The notes: a model not told the origin generated them from the letters alone. Shown: positions 8,904 to 16,897, numbered from the stretch's first letter. The stretch: 43,044 nucleotides of DNA from MWCR01 sp041665165 (GCA_041665165.1 JBAYJJ010000005.1:1-43044); one strand, 5' to 3'. Numbers and translations are program-made.

Positions 8904-9120
8904 GACTAACTCATCCTGACTTGTCATCCCACTAGGCTGCCTTTAGCCGTGGATGACAAGTCTGTCCTTCCCTTACACCAAGGGAAGGACTTTAATTTAT
9001 CAGTTGAACTGTTTGAGCCCTGAGCCCTCTCTGATAGCCTGCCCTGAGCGAGCGTAAGTTGATGCGAGTCGAATGGGTAAGAGAGGGTGGCGAACGCATG
9101 TGAGCCGGTGAGTTAGGTCC
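8904..9120 (-). repeat. Multi-hairpin element with inverted ends, copy 1
   Basis: The ends are inverted repeats (GACTAACTCA at 8904; TGAGTTAGGTC ending at 9119). Inside are a 12-bp stem (8918-8929 with 8951-8962), an 11-bp stem (8964-8974 with 8980-8990) and a CCCTCTCT/AGAGAGGG stem (9025-9032 with 9080-9087). Copy 2 is at 39855-40060. The tatD stop codon (9115-9113) lies inside its edge. Strand is given relative to the preceding gene. It could be a miniature mobile element or a structured RNA. Confidence 0.85.
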
Positions 9121-9985
9121 TAAAACACTTCCTCGCATTCTCTGTTGTCATCTCGCAAATGTGTTCGTATGGAAGCTCCAGGATTTTGGCGATGTGCTCT
9201 GCCACGAAGCGCACATAAGTCGGTTCATTCCTTTGCCCGCGCACTGGCTGGGGAGCGAGCCACGGCGCATCTGTTTCCAACAAGATTTTATCCAGCGGAA
9301 TTTTTTTCACGATTTCAGACAAAGAATCTATCGCAAGCGTTCCTTTGCGCGGCTTGAAAGTCACGATGCCGCCGATGCCAAGATAACAATCCAAGTCTAA
9401 AAACTTTTTAGCTTCTTCATATGTGCCAGAGAAAGCATGAATTACGATTTGTGACTCTTGAGACGTGATTCGTGACTTGTCGTTTGCCGCAAACGTTTCA
9501 CGTGTCACATTTCGCGTATCACGGAGGATGTTGTACGTATCTAAAAAGGCGTCGCGCATGTGGACGATCAAGGCTTTGTTCAATTCTTGCGCAATTTGGA
9601 TTTGTTCGCGAAAACATTTGATTTGTTTTTCACGGGAAGCCTTGTCCCCTTCTTCCAAGCGATGATAATCCAATCCAGTTTCGCCGATCGCAACAACGCG
9701 GGGAGATTGAGCCAGACGTTTCAGCTCATCTGCATCATATGGCACATCAAGCACACCTTTTTCATCCTCGTCTTCAAACGGGCTGGTCAAGTGTTCAGGG
9801 TGATAACCGACCGCGGCCCAAGTATCAGCATGTTTTTCCGCATACTCAACTGCAGACGCGCTCGTTGTCATGGCAGTTCCGACTGTAATTGTTTTTACAT
9901 CAAATTCGCGCATCCTTTGATGCACTTGTTCGCGGTCTTGGTCATACGAACTGAAATGTAGATGGCTGTGAGTGTCGATTAACAT
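9113..9985 (-). CDS. tatD: TatD-family metal-dependent hydrolase (DNase)
   Basis: The 290-residue protein belongs to the TatD/YcfH family of TIM-barrel metallohydrolases, which act as 3'-5' exonucleases or DNases. It has the metal-binding H-x-H at the start (DTHSHLHF), AIGETGLDYH with the bridging glutamate, IVHMRDAF, VIHAFSGTYEEA, and the closing LLETDAPWLAPQP, all intact. The family is normally about 260 residues; the extra length is an insert around 150-175 (NILRDTRNVTRETFAAND) encoded by repeat-like DNA. The last codon and stop lie inside the multi-hairpin element that follows. Confidence 0.93.
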   Translation of the reverse strand: MLIDTHSHLHFSSYDQDREQVHQRMREFDVKTITVGTAMTTSASAVEYAEKHADTWAAVGYHPEHLTSPFEDEDEKGVLDVPYDADELKRLAQSPRVVAIGETGLDYHRLEEGDKASREKQIKCFREQIQIAQELNKALIVHMRDAFLDTYNILRDTRNVTRETFAANDKSRITSQESQIVIHAFSGTYEEAKKFLDLDCYLGIGGIVTFKPRKGTLAIDSLSEIVKKIPLDKILLETDAPWLAPQPVRGQRNEPTYVRFVAEHIAKILELPYEHICEMTTENARKCFRT

Positions 9986-9997
9986 AACTTAACTTAA

Positions 9998-10068
9998 CTG
10001 CAAACTTACAACTTACAACTTACAAGAGTAACCTGGCCACTCTTGTAAGTTGTCAGTTGTCAGTCGGT
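9998..10068. repeat. ACTTACAAGAG/CTCTTGTAAGT hairpin repeat
   Basis: ACTTACAAGAGTAAC and CTCTTGTAAGTTGTCAGTTG form an inverted pair between cvpA and tatD. A near copy lies at 41449-41510 between dnaK and the DUF3467 gene. Related ACAAGTT tandem units are found inside the gene at 15226. Confidence 0.7.
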
Positions 10069-10069
10069 A

Positions 10070-10546
10070 TTATAGTAGTATCCCGAGAACAGTTGAGAAA
10101 ATCGTGTAGATAAAAATTGAGACTGCGCTTTTGGTGACGTAAGGAGTCAGGAAAGGCAGGATTGGGAACATGCGCAAAAACCAGATAACACCGCCCAAGA
10201 CAACAATGCCTTCAAAAAATCCAACAAATCCACCGGCCAAGTTATTGGCTGATTTCATGAACGGAATTACGGCCAAGAATTTGAAAGTTTTGTCTAACGC
10301 GCTGAAGATCCAACCGACCAACTTGTCTACCAAGATAAAGATGAGCAAAAATGCGAAGGTTTGGGCCCAGCTGGAGGGCATGAATGGCGCAAACACGGCC
10401 GAAAGCCCCAAATACCAGGCCTTAGCCGCAATAAACCCGATAACTGCGCCTACGATGCGCCCCAAAGAGGCAATAAGCCCGTCTTTTAGGCCTAAGCCAA
10501 TAAAGGCAATCAAGGCTAGGGCTAATATAATGTTAAAAAGAAGCAT
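10070..10546 (-). CDS. CvpA-like membrane protein
   Basis: The 158-residue protein has four or five hydrophobic helices (about 1-20, 25-45, 58-78, 100-122, 135-157) with the arrangement of the CvpA/colicin V production family: a Gly-rich first helix (GLGLKDGLIASLGRIVGAVIGFIAA), a central IFILVDKLVGW and FVGFFEGIVVLGGVIWFL. The family's biochemical role is unclear. It has its own promoter with an extended -10 box about 12 nt before the ATG and no ribosome binding site. Confidence 0.75.
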   Translation of the reverse strand: MLLFNIILALALIAFIGLGLKDGLIASLGRIVGAVIGFIAAKAWYLGLSAVFAPFMPSSWAQTFAFLLIFILVDKLVGWIFSALDKTFKFLAVIPFMKSANNLAGGFVGFFEGIVVLGGVIWFLRMFPILPFLTPYVTKSAVSIFIYTIFSTVLGILL

Positions 10547-10555
10547 AATGATGCT

Positions 10556-10564
10556 ATTCTAGCA
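10556..10564 (-). promoter_or_regulatory. Extended -10 promoter of the cvpA-like gene
   Basis: TGCTAGAAT on the reverse strand ends 9 nt before the ATG at 10546. The transcript would begin within a few bases of the start codon (leaderless). No good -35 box is visible; the upstream sequence is a GTAC palindrome. Confidence 0.6.
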
Positions 10565-10691
10565 TACCCTCGTACCACGTACTACGTACAACGTACCTCG
10601 TTTTACTGATGTCATCCCGACGGAGGACGAGCCTAGTCGAGGACGATTGGAGGGATCTTGGCACAATTTTTTTACTGAATCAAAAAATACC

Positions 10692-11429
10692 TTAGATGAT
10701 GCGCCTCCAACGTTTAAATGCTTTTATATCGGCGGAATTCAAATCAAACCATTCCCCTTGCATTCTTTTTGCTTCGAAACGTTTGTGCCAATAAGCTTCA
10801 ATTCCACTCGGATCATCAGTCTTGATTGAGTGGATTAAGTCCATTTTTTCTGGTAGTTGAATCCGTAGCTCGGCGCCGCGTCGCACCGTATCGTTGGTTT
10901 TGCCGATTTTATAATAGCGGCCGGATTTAAAAAGATAAACCTCCCCGATTTCTCCGCTTTTGTTACCATTTTTTTCAAGATTTTTTTGTCCGAGTGTTTC
11001 TTTTATAATGAGCGTACATATGTTCACGATATCTTCATAACCATTTTTATCCTTAATGTATGTATACACTTTTTTTGCCTGTTCTTTCTTGGTATTGCCA
11101 AAACGACGAAAGGCGCTTTCGCTTGGAAAAGCCGCATTACTATTTTTTGCCACGGTTAGGTCTCTCCTTCCAGGAAACCGGTTTAGTTTGCGTATCAGGT
11201 CAATTAATTTTTGAATGAGTAATTCGTCAGCATAGGCAAAACTAAACTGATTTGGAACAAATCCTGCCTCTCGCTGCGCATCTCCAAACTTGGTCCAAAA
11301 TTTTTCCCAGTCATAGGGCTTGAAACCGGACTCACTTTCGAATCTAGCCGCGCCTAAAGGACTCCCTCCATTTTTTTCTGCGGTTTTGCGGATAGCGTCT
11401 AGGATATCTTGTTTAGTTATATTGCTCAT
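10692..11429 (-). CDS. GIY-YIG (T5orf172/MUG113-type) nuclease with homing-endonuclease-associated repeats
   Basis: The C-terminal part (about 160-240) has GEVYLFKSGRYYKIGKTND...R, the pattern of the GIY-YIG nuclease core in its T5orf172/MUG113 form, with a downstream glutamate (GIEAYWHKRFEAKR). The N-terminal part has two copies of a helical repeat seen next to homing endonucleases (ILDAIRKTAEKNGGSP...FGDAQREAGFVPN, and LIRKLNRFPGRRDL...FGNTKKEQ). The ATG overlaps the metG stop as ATGA, so translation is coupled to metG. The coding sequence is AT-richer than metG. It may be a small acquired nuclease; its target is unknown. Confidence 0.75.
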   Translation of the reverse strand: MSNITKQDILDAIRKTAEKNGGSPLGAARFESESGFKPYDWEKFWTKFGDAQREAGFVPNQFSFAYADELLIQKLIDLIRKLNRFPGRRDLTVAKNSNAAFPSESAFRRFGNTKKEQAKKVYTYIKDKNGYEDIVNICTLIIKETLGQKNLEKNGNKSGEIGEVYLFKSGRYYKIGKTNDTVRRGAELRIQLPEKMDLIHSIKTDDPSGIEAYWHKRFEAKRMQGEWFDLNSADIKAFKRWRRII

Positions 11430-13030
11430 AACATCTTCGGAAACAAGATCTTCGGTTCCGGCAGACTAGACACTGGCTTCAACCCTCCCCAGGCTTTTAA
11501 TTCTTTGAAGTTCTTTTTGCTTTCAACTGCGTAATCCTGGCCAAGCTGTTCAATAATCTGTTTGGCAATGTCTGGCATTACGGGTTGGAGCATCCAGGCA
11601 TAGTGGCGGCAGGATTCAAGGAGTGAATAGAGCACAAGCCCGCATTTTTCCATGTCCTCTTTGGCCAGCTTGAATGGTTTTGTTTCCTCAACGTACTTGT
11701 TAGCCGCAATCAAACCCGAGCCCTCCCCTGTCCAAATGGCCTCTAAAGCCAAATCCAAACGCGCGTTATTGATGTACGCGTCAACTGATTGCCATAATGT
11801 TTCCAAGCCTTCTGCGCCAGCCCAGGTCGTGTTTGCGAGCGCGACTTTAGCGTCATCAGCATTCAAGGTCGGCACTTTGTTGTCAAAATATTTCCGGCTC
11901 ATGGACACGGCGCGGTTGAGCAAGTTGCCGAGCGTGTTTCCCAGGTCGCTGGAATATCTGCCAGCCAAGCGTTTCTCGGAAAAGTCTCCGTCTTCGCCAA
12001 AAGGTATTTCGCGCAATAAGAAATACCGAATAACATCAAACGGATATTCTTTGATCAACTCAAGCGGGTCAACCACGTTGCCGAGCGATTTGCTCATCTT
12101 TTGTCCGTCAACAGTGAAGAAGCCGTGCGCGAAAACGCGTTCAGGCAAAAGCGCATTGTTGTTTTCGTCGCGCAACAGCTCATCGCTCTTGGCCGCGCTC
12201 ATGATCATGGCTGGCCACAAAGCGCAATGGAACTTGATGATATCTTTGCCGATCAAATGCAGACTAGCTGGCCACCATTTTTTGAACAGCTTATCGTCTG
12301 TGCCATAGCCAACAGCTGACATGTAGTTGATGAGCGCGTCAAACCAGACGTAAATGCGCTGAGTGTCATCGCCTGGCACTGGAATGCCGCAGGAAATCTT
12401 TTTGGATTCGCGCGAAATGGAAAAATCACCCATGGCTTGCTTCACATAGTTCCTGATTTCGTTTTGCCTGGAAACTGGCTGAACGAATTCCTGTTTTTCG
12501 TGGTACAGCTTGAGCAGATCATCGCGATAGTTTGAGGCGCGGAAAAAATAATTTTCTTCGCTCACGATTTCCAGCTCGCGATTCGGGTGCAGGGGGCACT
12601 TGCCATCCACTAGCTCAGCAGCTGTCTTAAATTCTTCGCAGCCCGTGCAATATTCGCGCTCATAAGTGTCTTTGTAGATGTCACCGGATGCATCAACTGC
12701 TTTCCAAAAGCGTTCCACAGCTTTCAAGTGGCGCTCTTCAGTCGTGCGGATGAAATCGTCGTAGCTGATACCAAGCGTCTTCCAAGTGCTCTGCCAAATC
12801 GCGGCCATGTTATCCAAATATTTCTGCAGATCCTTTTCGCCTGCTTTTTCTGCAGCCTCAACATTCTTCTGGCTGTTCTCATCCGTGCCAGTCAAGAAAA
12901 ACGTTTCGTCTCCGCGCAAACGATGGGCGCGCGCCAAAGCATCCGCGACCACGGTCGTGTAAGCCGAGCCGATATGGGGCCGGTCATTGATATAATAGAT
13001 CGGCGTAGTAACAAAAAATTTCTTGTCCAT
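11426..13030 (-). CDS. metG: Methionyl-tRNA synthetase
   Basis: This class I synthetase charges tRNA-Met. It has the HIGH-type motif HIGS (residues 19-22), a zinc knuckle (CTGCEEF...CPLH, three Cys and one His), the KMSKS motif in DGQKMSKSLGNV, and an alpha-helical anticodon-binding domain at about 370-500. At 534 residues it lacks the C-terminal tRNA-binding (OB) extension found in some forms. I start at ATG 13030 (MDKKFFVTTPIYY); an upstream ATG at 13045 lies in a dispersed repeat (CGCAATGACAG) and would add five residues. Its last bases overlap the GIY-YIG gene. Confidence 0.95.
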   Translation of the reverse strand: MDKKFFVTTPIYYINDRPHIGSAYTTVVADALARAHRLRGDETFFLTGTDENSQKNVEAAEKAGEKDLQKYLDNMAAIWQSTWKTLGISYDDFIRTTEERHLKAVERFWKAVDASGDIYKDTYEREYCTGCEEFKTAAELVDGKCPLHPNRELEIVSEENYFFRASNYRDDLLKLYHEKQEFVQPVSRQNEIRNYVKQAMGDFSISRESKKISCGIPVPGDDTQRIYVWFDALINYMSAVGYGTDDKLFKKWWPASLHLIGKDIIKFHCALWPAMIMSAAKSDELLRDENNNALLPERVFAHGFFTVDGQKMSKSLGNVVDPLELIKEYPFDVIRYFLLREIPFGEDGDFSEKRLAGRYSSDLGNTLGNLLNRAVSMSRKYFDNKVPTLNADDAKVALANTTWAGAEGLETLWQSVDAYINNARLDLALEAIWTGEGSGLIAANKYVEETKPFKLAKEDMEKCGLVLYSLLESCRHYAWMLQPVMPDIAKQIIEQLGQDYAVESKKNFKELKAWGGLKPVSSLPEPKILFPKML

Positions 13031-13105
13031 ATTTTTTTCTGTCATTGCGAGGAGTCCGAAGACGAAGCAATCTCACCTAAGAATACGGGATTTTAGTGGA
13101 TTTGT

Positions 13106-13531
13106 CTAGAAAAGATCCCCTGCTCCACCCTCGGAGGGCGGAGCTGTCCCCTTGGGAAGGGGACGGTTAATCAACTTTATAATCCGGTGGATCGTTTCAT
13201 CAAAATTGTTTAGAATTTCGTCGTTTGTAAAACGCACGACTTCGAGTCCGTATGATTCGAGAATAGCTGTACGTTCTAAATCATGTCCTTTGCCCTCTTG
13301 GTTAAAATGATGACCTCCGTCAACTTCAATTGCAAGTTTCAGTTTTGGACAATAAAAATCCACAATAAAATTATCAATCGGCCTCTGACGTAAAAACCTG
13401 GGACTTAGATCTTGAAGCTTGTGCCACAGTTTGCGCTCTGCCAAGGTCGGTGATTTGCGCATCTCTTTGGCGCGTTCAACGAGCTCTGGATTATAAGGGA
13501 GAAAGCACCCTCCTTTTACTAGTTTTTTCAT
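13106..13531 (-). CDS. DUF559 endonuclease-like protein inside a palindromic repeat unit
   Basis: The 141-residue protein matches the DUF559 family, related to the very-short-patch-repair/restriction endonuclease fold: AERKLWHKLQ, FLRQRPIDNFIVDFYCPKLKLAIEVDGGHH, RTAILESYGLEVVRFTNDEI. The VDFYCPKLKLAIEVDG segment supplies the likely metal-binding acidic residues. The last 20 residues (from PLPKGTAPPSE) are encoded by the flanking palindrome and are probably not part of the fold. Nested inverted repeats surround the gene (GATCCCCTG at 13114, CAGGGGATC at 13583). No ribosome binding site beyond AGG. Confidence 0.85.
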   Translation of the reverse strand: MKKLVKGGCFLPYNPELVERAKEMRKSPTLAERKLWHKLQDLSPRFLRQRPIDNFIVDFYCPKLKLAIEVDGGHHFNQEGKGHDLERTAILESYGLEVVRFTNDEILNNFDETIHRIIKLINRPLPKGTAPPSEGGAGDLF

Positions 13532-13591
13532 AACCTGGTAAACCGTCCCCTTATCAAGGGGACAGATCCGCCTAAGGCGGATCAGGGGATC
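13114..13591. mobile_element. Candidate element: DUF559 gene bounded by nested inverted repeats
   Basis: Outer arms GATCCCCTG (13114-13122) and CAGGGGATC (13583-13591) are inverted. Inside them are palindromes CACCCTCGGAGGGCGGAG and GTCCCCTTGGGAAGGGGAC on the left and GTCCCCTTATCAAGGGGAC and ATCCGCCTAAGGCGGAT on the right. GGGGACGGTT and AACCGTCCCC face each other. The DUF559 gene fills the interior. The right edge overlaps the rsmI stop codon. Mobility is inference. Confidence 0.5.
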
Positions 13592-14261
13592 AAACCGGAC
13601 TTACTATAATCACCGCCTCCCCTTTATCGCTCGTGGCTTTCACTTGCGCCAACACCTCGGCTGCTGTGCCGCGATACAAAGTCTCATGCATTTTCGTGAG
13701 CTCGCGGCCCACGAACATCATCCGTTTCGCGTCCAAGGTCGTTGCCAGTGATTCCAATGTCTTGACCAAGCGATGCGTTGATTCAAAAAAGATCACGGCT
13801 TCTTTGCGCGCGGCCACGTCCTTGAAAAAAGTCTGCCTGCCTTTTTTGTGCGGTATAAATCCTAGGTAAGTAAAATGCTCGGTCGGGAATCCGCATACAG
13901 ACATCGCGGTAGTCAAAGCCGATGCGCCTGGGATGGGGCTCACAGGAATCCCCGCTTCCATGGCGATTTGGACCAGTCGTCCGCCCGGATCATTCACGCC
14001 TGGCGTGCCAGCATCCGAAACATAGGCCACGTTTTTGCCGTCCAAAACTTCTTGCGCAACATAAGACAACTGATGGTCGTCAGAATGCTGGTGCAAGGGC
14101 TTGAGCGGCTTTTTGATCTCGAATCTGGCGAGGAGCTTGGATGTGACGCGCGTGTCTTCGCACACGATCAAGTCCACTTCGCTCAAGATCCGCTTGGCGC
14201 GCAAAGTAATGTCTTCCAGATTGCCGATGGGCGTGGCGACTATGTATAGAGTTCCTGGCAT
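13590..14261 (-). CDS. rsmI: 16S rRNA (cytidine-1402-2'-O)-methyltransferase
   Basis: RsmI uses SAM to methylate the ribose of C1402 in the ribosomal P-site. The 223-residue product shows the tetrapyrrole-methylase fold: LYIVATPIGNLEDITLRA at the start, VDLIVCEDTRVTSKLL, the Gly-rich AYVSDAGTPGVNDPGGRLV and PIPGASALTTAMSVCGFPTE. It is shorter than E. coli RsmI (286 residues) because the C-terminal extension is missing, as is common in reduced genomes. Its TGA stop lies in the palindromic unit that carries the DUF559 gene. Confidence 0.94.
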   Translation of the reverse strand: MPGTLYIVATPIGNLEDITLRAKRILSEVDLIVCEDTRVTSKLLARFEIKKPLKPLHQHSDDHQLSYVAQEVLDGKNVAYVSDAGTPGVNDPGGRLVQIAMEAGIPVSPIPGASALTTAMSVCGFPTEHFTYLGFIPHKKGRQTFFKDVAARKEAVIFFESTHRLVKTLESLATTLDAKRMMFVGRELTKMHETLYRGTAAEVLAQVKATSDKGEAVIIVSPV

Positions 14262-14288
14262 ATGCCGAACATCTTACACCACACTTTG

Positions 14289-14388
14289 TGTCATTGCGAG
14301 CGATAGCGCGGCAATCTCTTACCAATCAACCAAAGTACTTCAGTGTGCAGGTATGAGATTGCTTCACTGCTCGTTCGCAATGACTACG
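14289..14388. repeat. Dispersed hairpin repeat upstream of the 14439 gene
   Basis: TGTCATTGCGAGCGATAG and GCTCGTTCGCAATGACTA form the outer arms, and GGCAATCTC and GAGATTGC form the inner ones. It separates the divergent rsmI and lipoprotein genes. A half copy (GTCATTGCGAGGAG) lies at 13042, at the start of metG. Confidence 0.75.
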
Positions 14389-14421
14389 GGGGTTGGTTAA
14401 AGTGATTGTAATCGTTGCTCG

Positions 14422-14430
14422 TGCTATAAT
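14422..14430 (+). promoter_or_regulatory. Extended -10 promoter of the 14439 lipoprotein gene
   Basis: TGCTATAAT ends 8 nt before the ATG at 14439, so the mRNA should start within about 2 nt of the start codon. No convincing -35 box. Confidence 0.7.
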
Positions 14431-14438
14431 ATCCGCGT

Positions 14439-15185
14439 ATGAAAAAGACACTATTTTTTGCGATTTTGGGCGTTTTCGCCGTATTGGGAGCTGGATGCAA
14501 AGCAAGCGAACAGCCTGTGCAGACAGGCGCCATGCCTTTGCCCAAGTTGGATATACTTTCGCCTGGGTTGGCCACATCCACCTGGCAATCCTCCATCCAT
14601 ATCGTTGGAACCACGGACGCCAAGATCGTCTGGGTGGCTAAGCTTCCGCACGAGCCATATCAGGGCAAGTTTGATATTGAAGTCAATTTGGATAAGGACG
14701 AAGCCAGCATCCCGGTCTCAGTCGGCAACGGCATCGCGACCACGACCATTGATGTGAAGGTCACGAAAGTCGCTGTCCCATCAACTCCTGGCGTTAAGAC
14801 TACCACTCAGACAAAAACCACGACTCGCACACCAACGACTGCAGCCAAAAACCCGTCAGCTAATCCTAAATCAACGCCCGCGCCTCTGCCCGTGAAATTT
14901 TCCGGCACTGAAATGCAGCTGGATGTTTCTTTGGATGCATACGGCGCAAATTTAGGCTGGACCATGGCATCTTCAGAATTCAAGACGTATGTGATCGTGA
15001 AGTCAACGACAGACCCAAATCTGTATTTCCCAAAACAATTCTGGATCAAGGCCTTCAATGACATTTCTACCCGAGCTTGGCGCGATACGGCCGTGGCTGC
15101 AGGCAAAACAACTTATTACAGAGTCTGCAATATCGCACTGGATCAGTCCGTGACTTGCGGCAACGTGGCGCATGTAACTAAATGA
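14439..15185 (+). CDS. Putative lipoprotein with Thr/Pro linker and Fn3-like C-terminal domain
   Basis: The 248-residue product has a signal peptide ending LGAGC (Cys20), so it should be lipid-anchored outside the membrane. A first beta-rich domain (about 40-110; IHIVGTTDAKIVWVAKLP) is followed by a Thr/Lys/Pro linker (about 112-150) and a C-terminal domain (about 155-248) ending with TYYRVCNIALDQSVTCGNV. That end resembles the end of the lipoprotein at 21518-22234 (KYYFLICIAQGDKCGES), with a paired-cysteine pattern as in fibronectin-III-like domains. Function unknown. The next lipoprotein gene follows after 40 bp. Confidence 0.8.
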   Translation: MKKTLFFAILGVFAVLGAGCKASEQPVQTGAMPLPKLDILSPGLATSTWQSSIHIVGTTDAKIVWVAKLPHEPYQGKFDIEVNLDKDEASIPVSVGNGIATTTIDVKVTKVAVPSTPGVKTTTQTKTTTRTPTTAAKNPSANPKSTPAPLPVKFSGTEMQLDVSLDAYGANLGWTMASSEFKTYVIVKSTTDPNLYFPKQFWIKAFNDISTRAWRDTAVAAGKTTYYRVCNIALDQSVTCGNVAHVTK

Positions 15186-15225
15186 TTCTTGTAACATGTA
15201 ACACGCAACATATAACACAAATCAT

Positions 15226-15993
15226 ATGAAAAGAATTTCAAAAATAAGTTACAAGTTACAAGTTACAAGTTGCAAGAGAGGAATTCCCATTTTTTTCGTT
15301 TTGTCTGCACTCGTTTTGTTCGGCTTGGGTTGCGCGAAAAAAGAATTGCCGAAAGATCAGACTGCACAAGGCCAAGAACAGCCGTATTTGCCCAAAGATC
15401 TGTCGGATGACAAAAACTCAGATGCTTTCAAACGCAGCCAGCTTGATTTGGCTGTCAAAAATTTTCATGCGGCAAAAAGCTTTAAGGCCAAGATAACCAA
15501 GGAAGACTCAAAAGGCACTACTACCGGCAATCTGGAATATATAAAGCCTTTGCGCTTGCGTGCAACTCTCAAGACGTCGGACAATCAGGAGTTAGGCATG
15601 GTGGCCATTGGTTCAACGGTTTATATCCAGGCTGACAAGACCAAGTGGGTCATCCAAAATGATTTGACCGCAAAATCTTTTGCCGAAGAATTTTTCGCTT
15701 CAATGGTTTCAAACGATGATTCGCTGTTGTCTTTTGGCGTGCCAGCTGATGCACCGATGCGAATCAGCTACGAAGAAATCGCCCAGTGCAATCTGTTCAA
15801 GACCAAATATAAGCTGAGCGACGCTTTGTATGACATTGGCTTTTGCGTCAATTCCAAACCAGAGATCCAGTATGTCCAGATGCAGACCAATGACGGTCAG
15901 TTGAAAACAGAATATTCAAATTACAACGATCTATTGATTATTGAGCGTCCGGTCCTGCCTTTGTTGGAACCGAAAAAGCCAACGGAAAAATGA
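15226..15993 (+). CDS. Putative lipoprotein, possibly LolA/LppX-like
   Basis: The 255-residue product has a long signal peptide ending FGLGC (Cys36). The body (about 70-240) alternates short beta strands (FKAKITKEDSKGTTTGNLEYIKPLRLRATLK, then MVAIGSTVYIQADKTKWVI), which recalls the open beta-barrel of LolA/LppX-type lipoproteins; this is a weak, pattern-level assignment. The N-terminal region is odd: residues about 9-17 are encoded by tandem ACAAGTT units. Those units belong to a repeat family otherwise seen between genes, so a repeat has probably been captured into the reading frame. The next Met-type starts lie inside the hydrophobic core. Confidence 0.75.
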   Translation: MKRISKISYKLQVTSCKRGIPIFFVLSALVLFGLGCAKKELPKDQTAQGQEQPYLPKDLSDDKNSDAFKRSQLDLAVKNFHAAKSFKAKITKEDSKGTTTGNLEYIKPLRLRATLKTSDNQELGMVAIGSTVYIQADKTKWVIQNDLTAKSFAEEFFASMVSNDDSLLSFGVPADAPMRISYEEIAQCNLFKTKYKLSDALYDIGFCVNSKPEIQYVQMQTNDGQLKTEYSNYNDLLIIERPVLPLLEPKKPTEK

Positions 15994-16003
15994 CAAGAGT
16001 TCT

Positions 16004-16810
16004 CTAATACTCTTGTATCTTGTTACTTGTTTCTTGTCTCTTTTTTAGTATTTTCAGAATTGCGATCCCTAAAGTAGCTAAAAACAGAATAGCGGCAAAA
16101 ATCTGAATAAGCGCCAGGTTCAGTTTCCAGGCCAATAAAAAGATCGGCAAACAAAACGCAGACAGAAAAAACAGGATATCAGACTCAGTCTCAATCCCCG
16201 GCTCTCTCCATATGCGCATGATCAGGATGGCTGAGAAGTTGGAAACAAATCCGACCAAGAACCAGCCCAAAAAATCCATGCCAGGCACGCCTAAGATGGA
16301 ACCGGATGAAGACCAGGACATTGCTCCGGCATTGCGCGCCAAAGGTTCTATGATCAGCGCAGCGGCCAAAGAGCAGATGCCAGTATCAAAAGCCCACGAG
16401 AATATTTTTTTTGGGTCATGTGATTCTGTTTTTGGCTGGTTGATGATCAGGCTGATGCCGATTATCGCAGACCAAAGTATGGGCAAGGGCCAAGACACGC
16501 CCAAGGTTTTCCAGCCGAGTATGTCGTGGTAAGCCAAAAAACCAAATGGCCAACCTTTGGCCGCGTTCAATATCAGCGCGCCATAAACAATGGCCAGCAC
16601 GACGGCCAGCACGCCCAAGCCGCGCCAGTAGCCAAACCTGCGCATGTTAAAAGCCAAGGCCAAAACAAAAATGCTTAAAAACCCGATGCCAGTTCCCCAT
16701 AACATCTCTATGCTGAAATCATTGCGGATCAAACCAATACAAGACCAGATGATGAAGACAGCAGCGCACAGCAGAGTGATTTTAACGAGGCGCCTGATCT
16801 TGGGATCCAT
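16004..16810 (-). CDS. CruF-like (DUF422) carotenoid-biosynthesis family membrane protein
   Basis: The 268-residue protein has about seven membrane helices. The middle contains YHDILGWKTLGVSWPLPILW, then DTGICSLAAALIIEPLARNAGAMSW, then GVPGMDFLGWFLVGFV. This order (Asp-containing helix, EP-L-A-x8-W, G-x-P-x3-F-x-GWF-VG) is the pattern of the CruF/DUF422 family, whose characterised members hydrate carotenoid intermediates. No other carotenoid gene is in the window, so the substrate is open. It is convergent with the lipoprotein at 15226. Confidence 0.6.
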   Translation of the reverse strand: MDPKIRRLVKITLLCAAVFIIWSCIGLIRNDFSIEMLWGTGIGFLSIFVLALAFNMRRFGYWRGLGVLAVVLAIVYGALILNAAKGWPFGFLAYHDILGWKTLGVSWPLPILWSAIIGISLIINQPKTESHDPKKIFSWAFDTGICSLAAALIIEPLARNAGAMSWSSSGSILGVPGMDFLGWFLVGFVSNFSAILIMRIWREPGIETESDILFFLSAFCLPIFLLAWKLNLALIQIFAAILFLATLGIAILKILKKRQETSNKIQEY

Positions 16811-16897
16811 AATTCATACGAGATGTTACATTCAAAGTTTTGGAACGGCAATGAACAGCTGTGGATTGTTTGGCTCCAGTTAGCTGAAATCCAGCTG

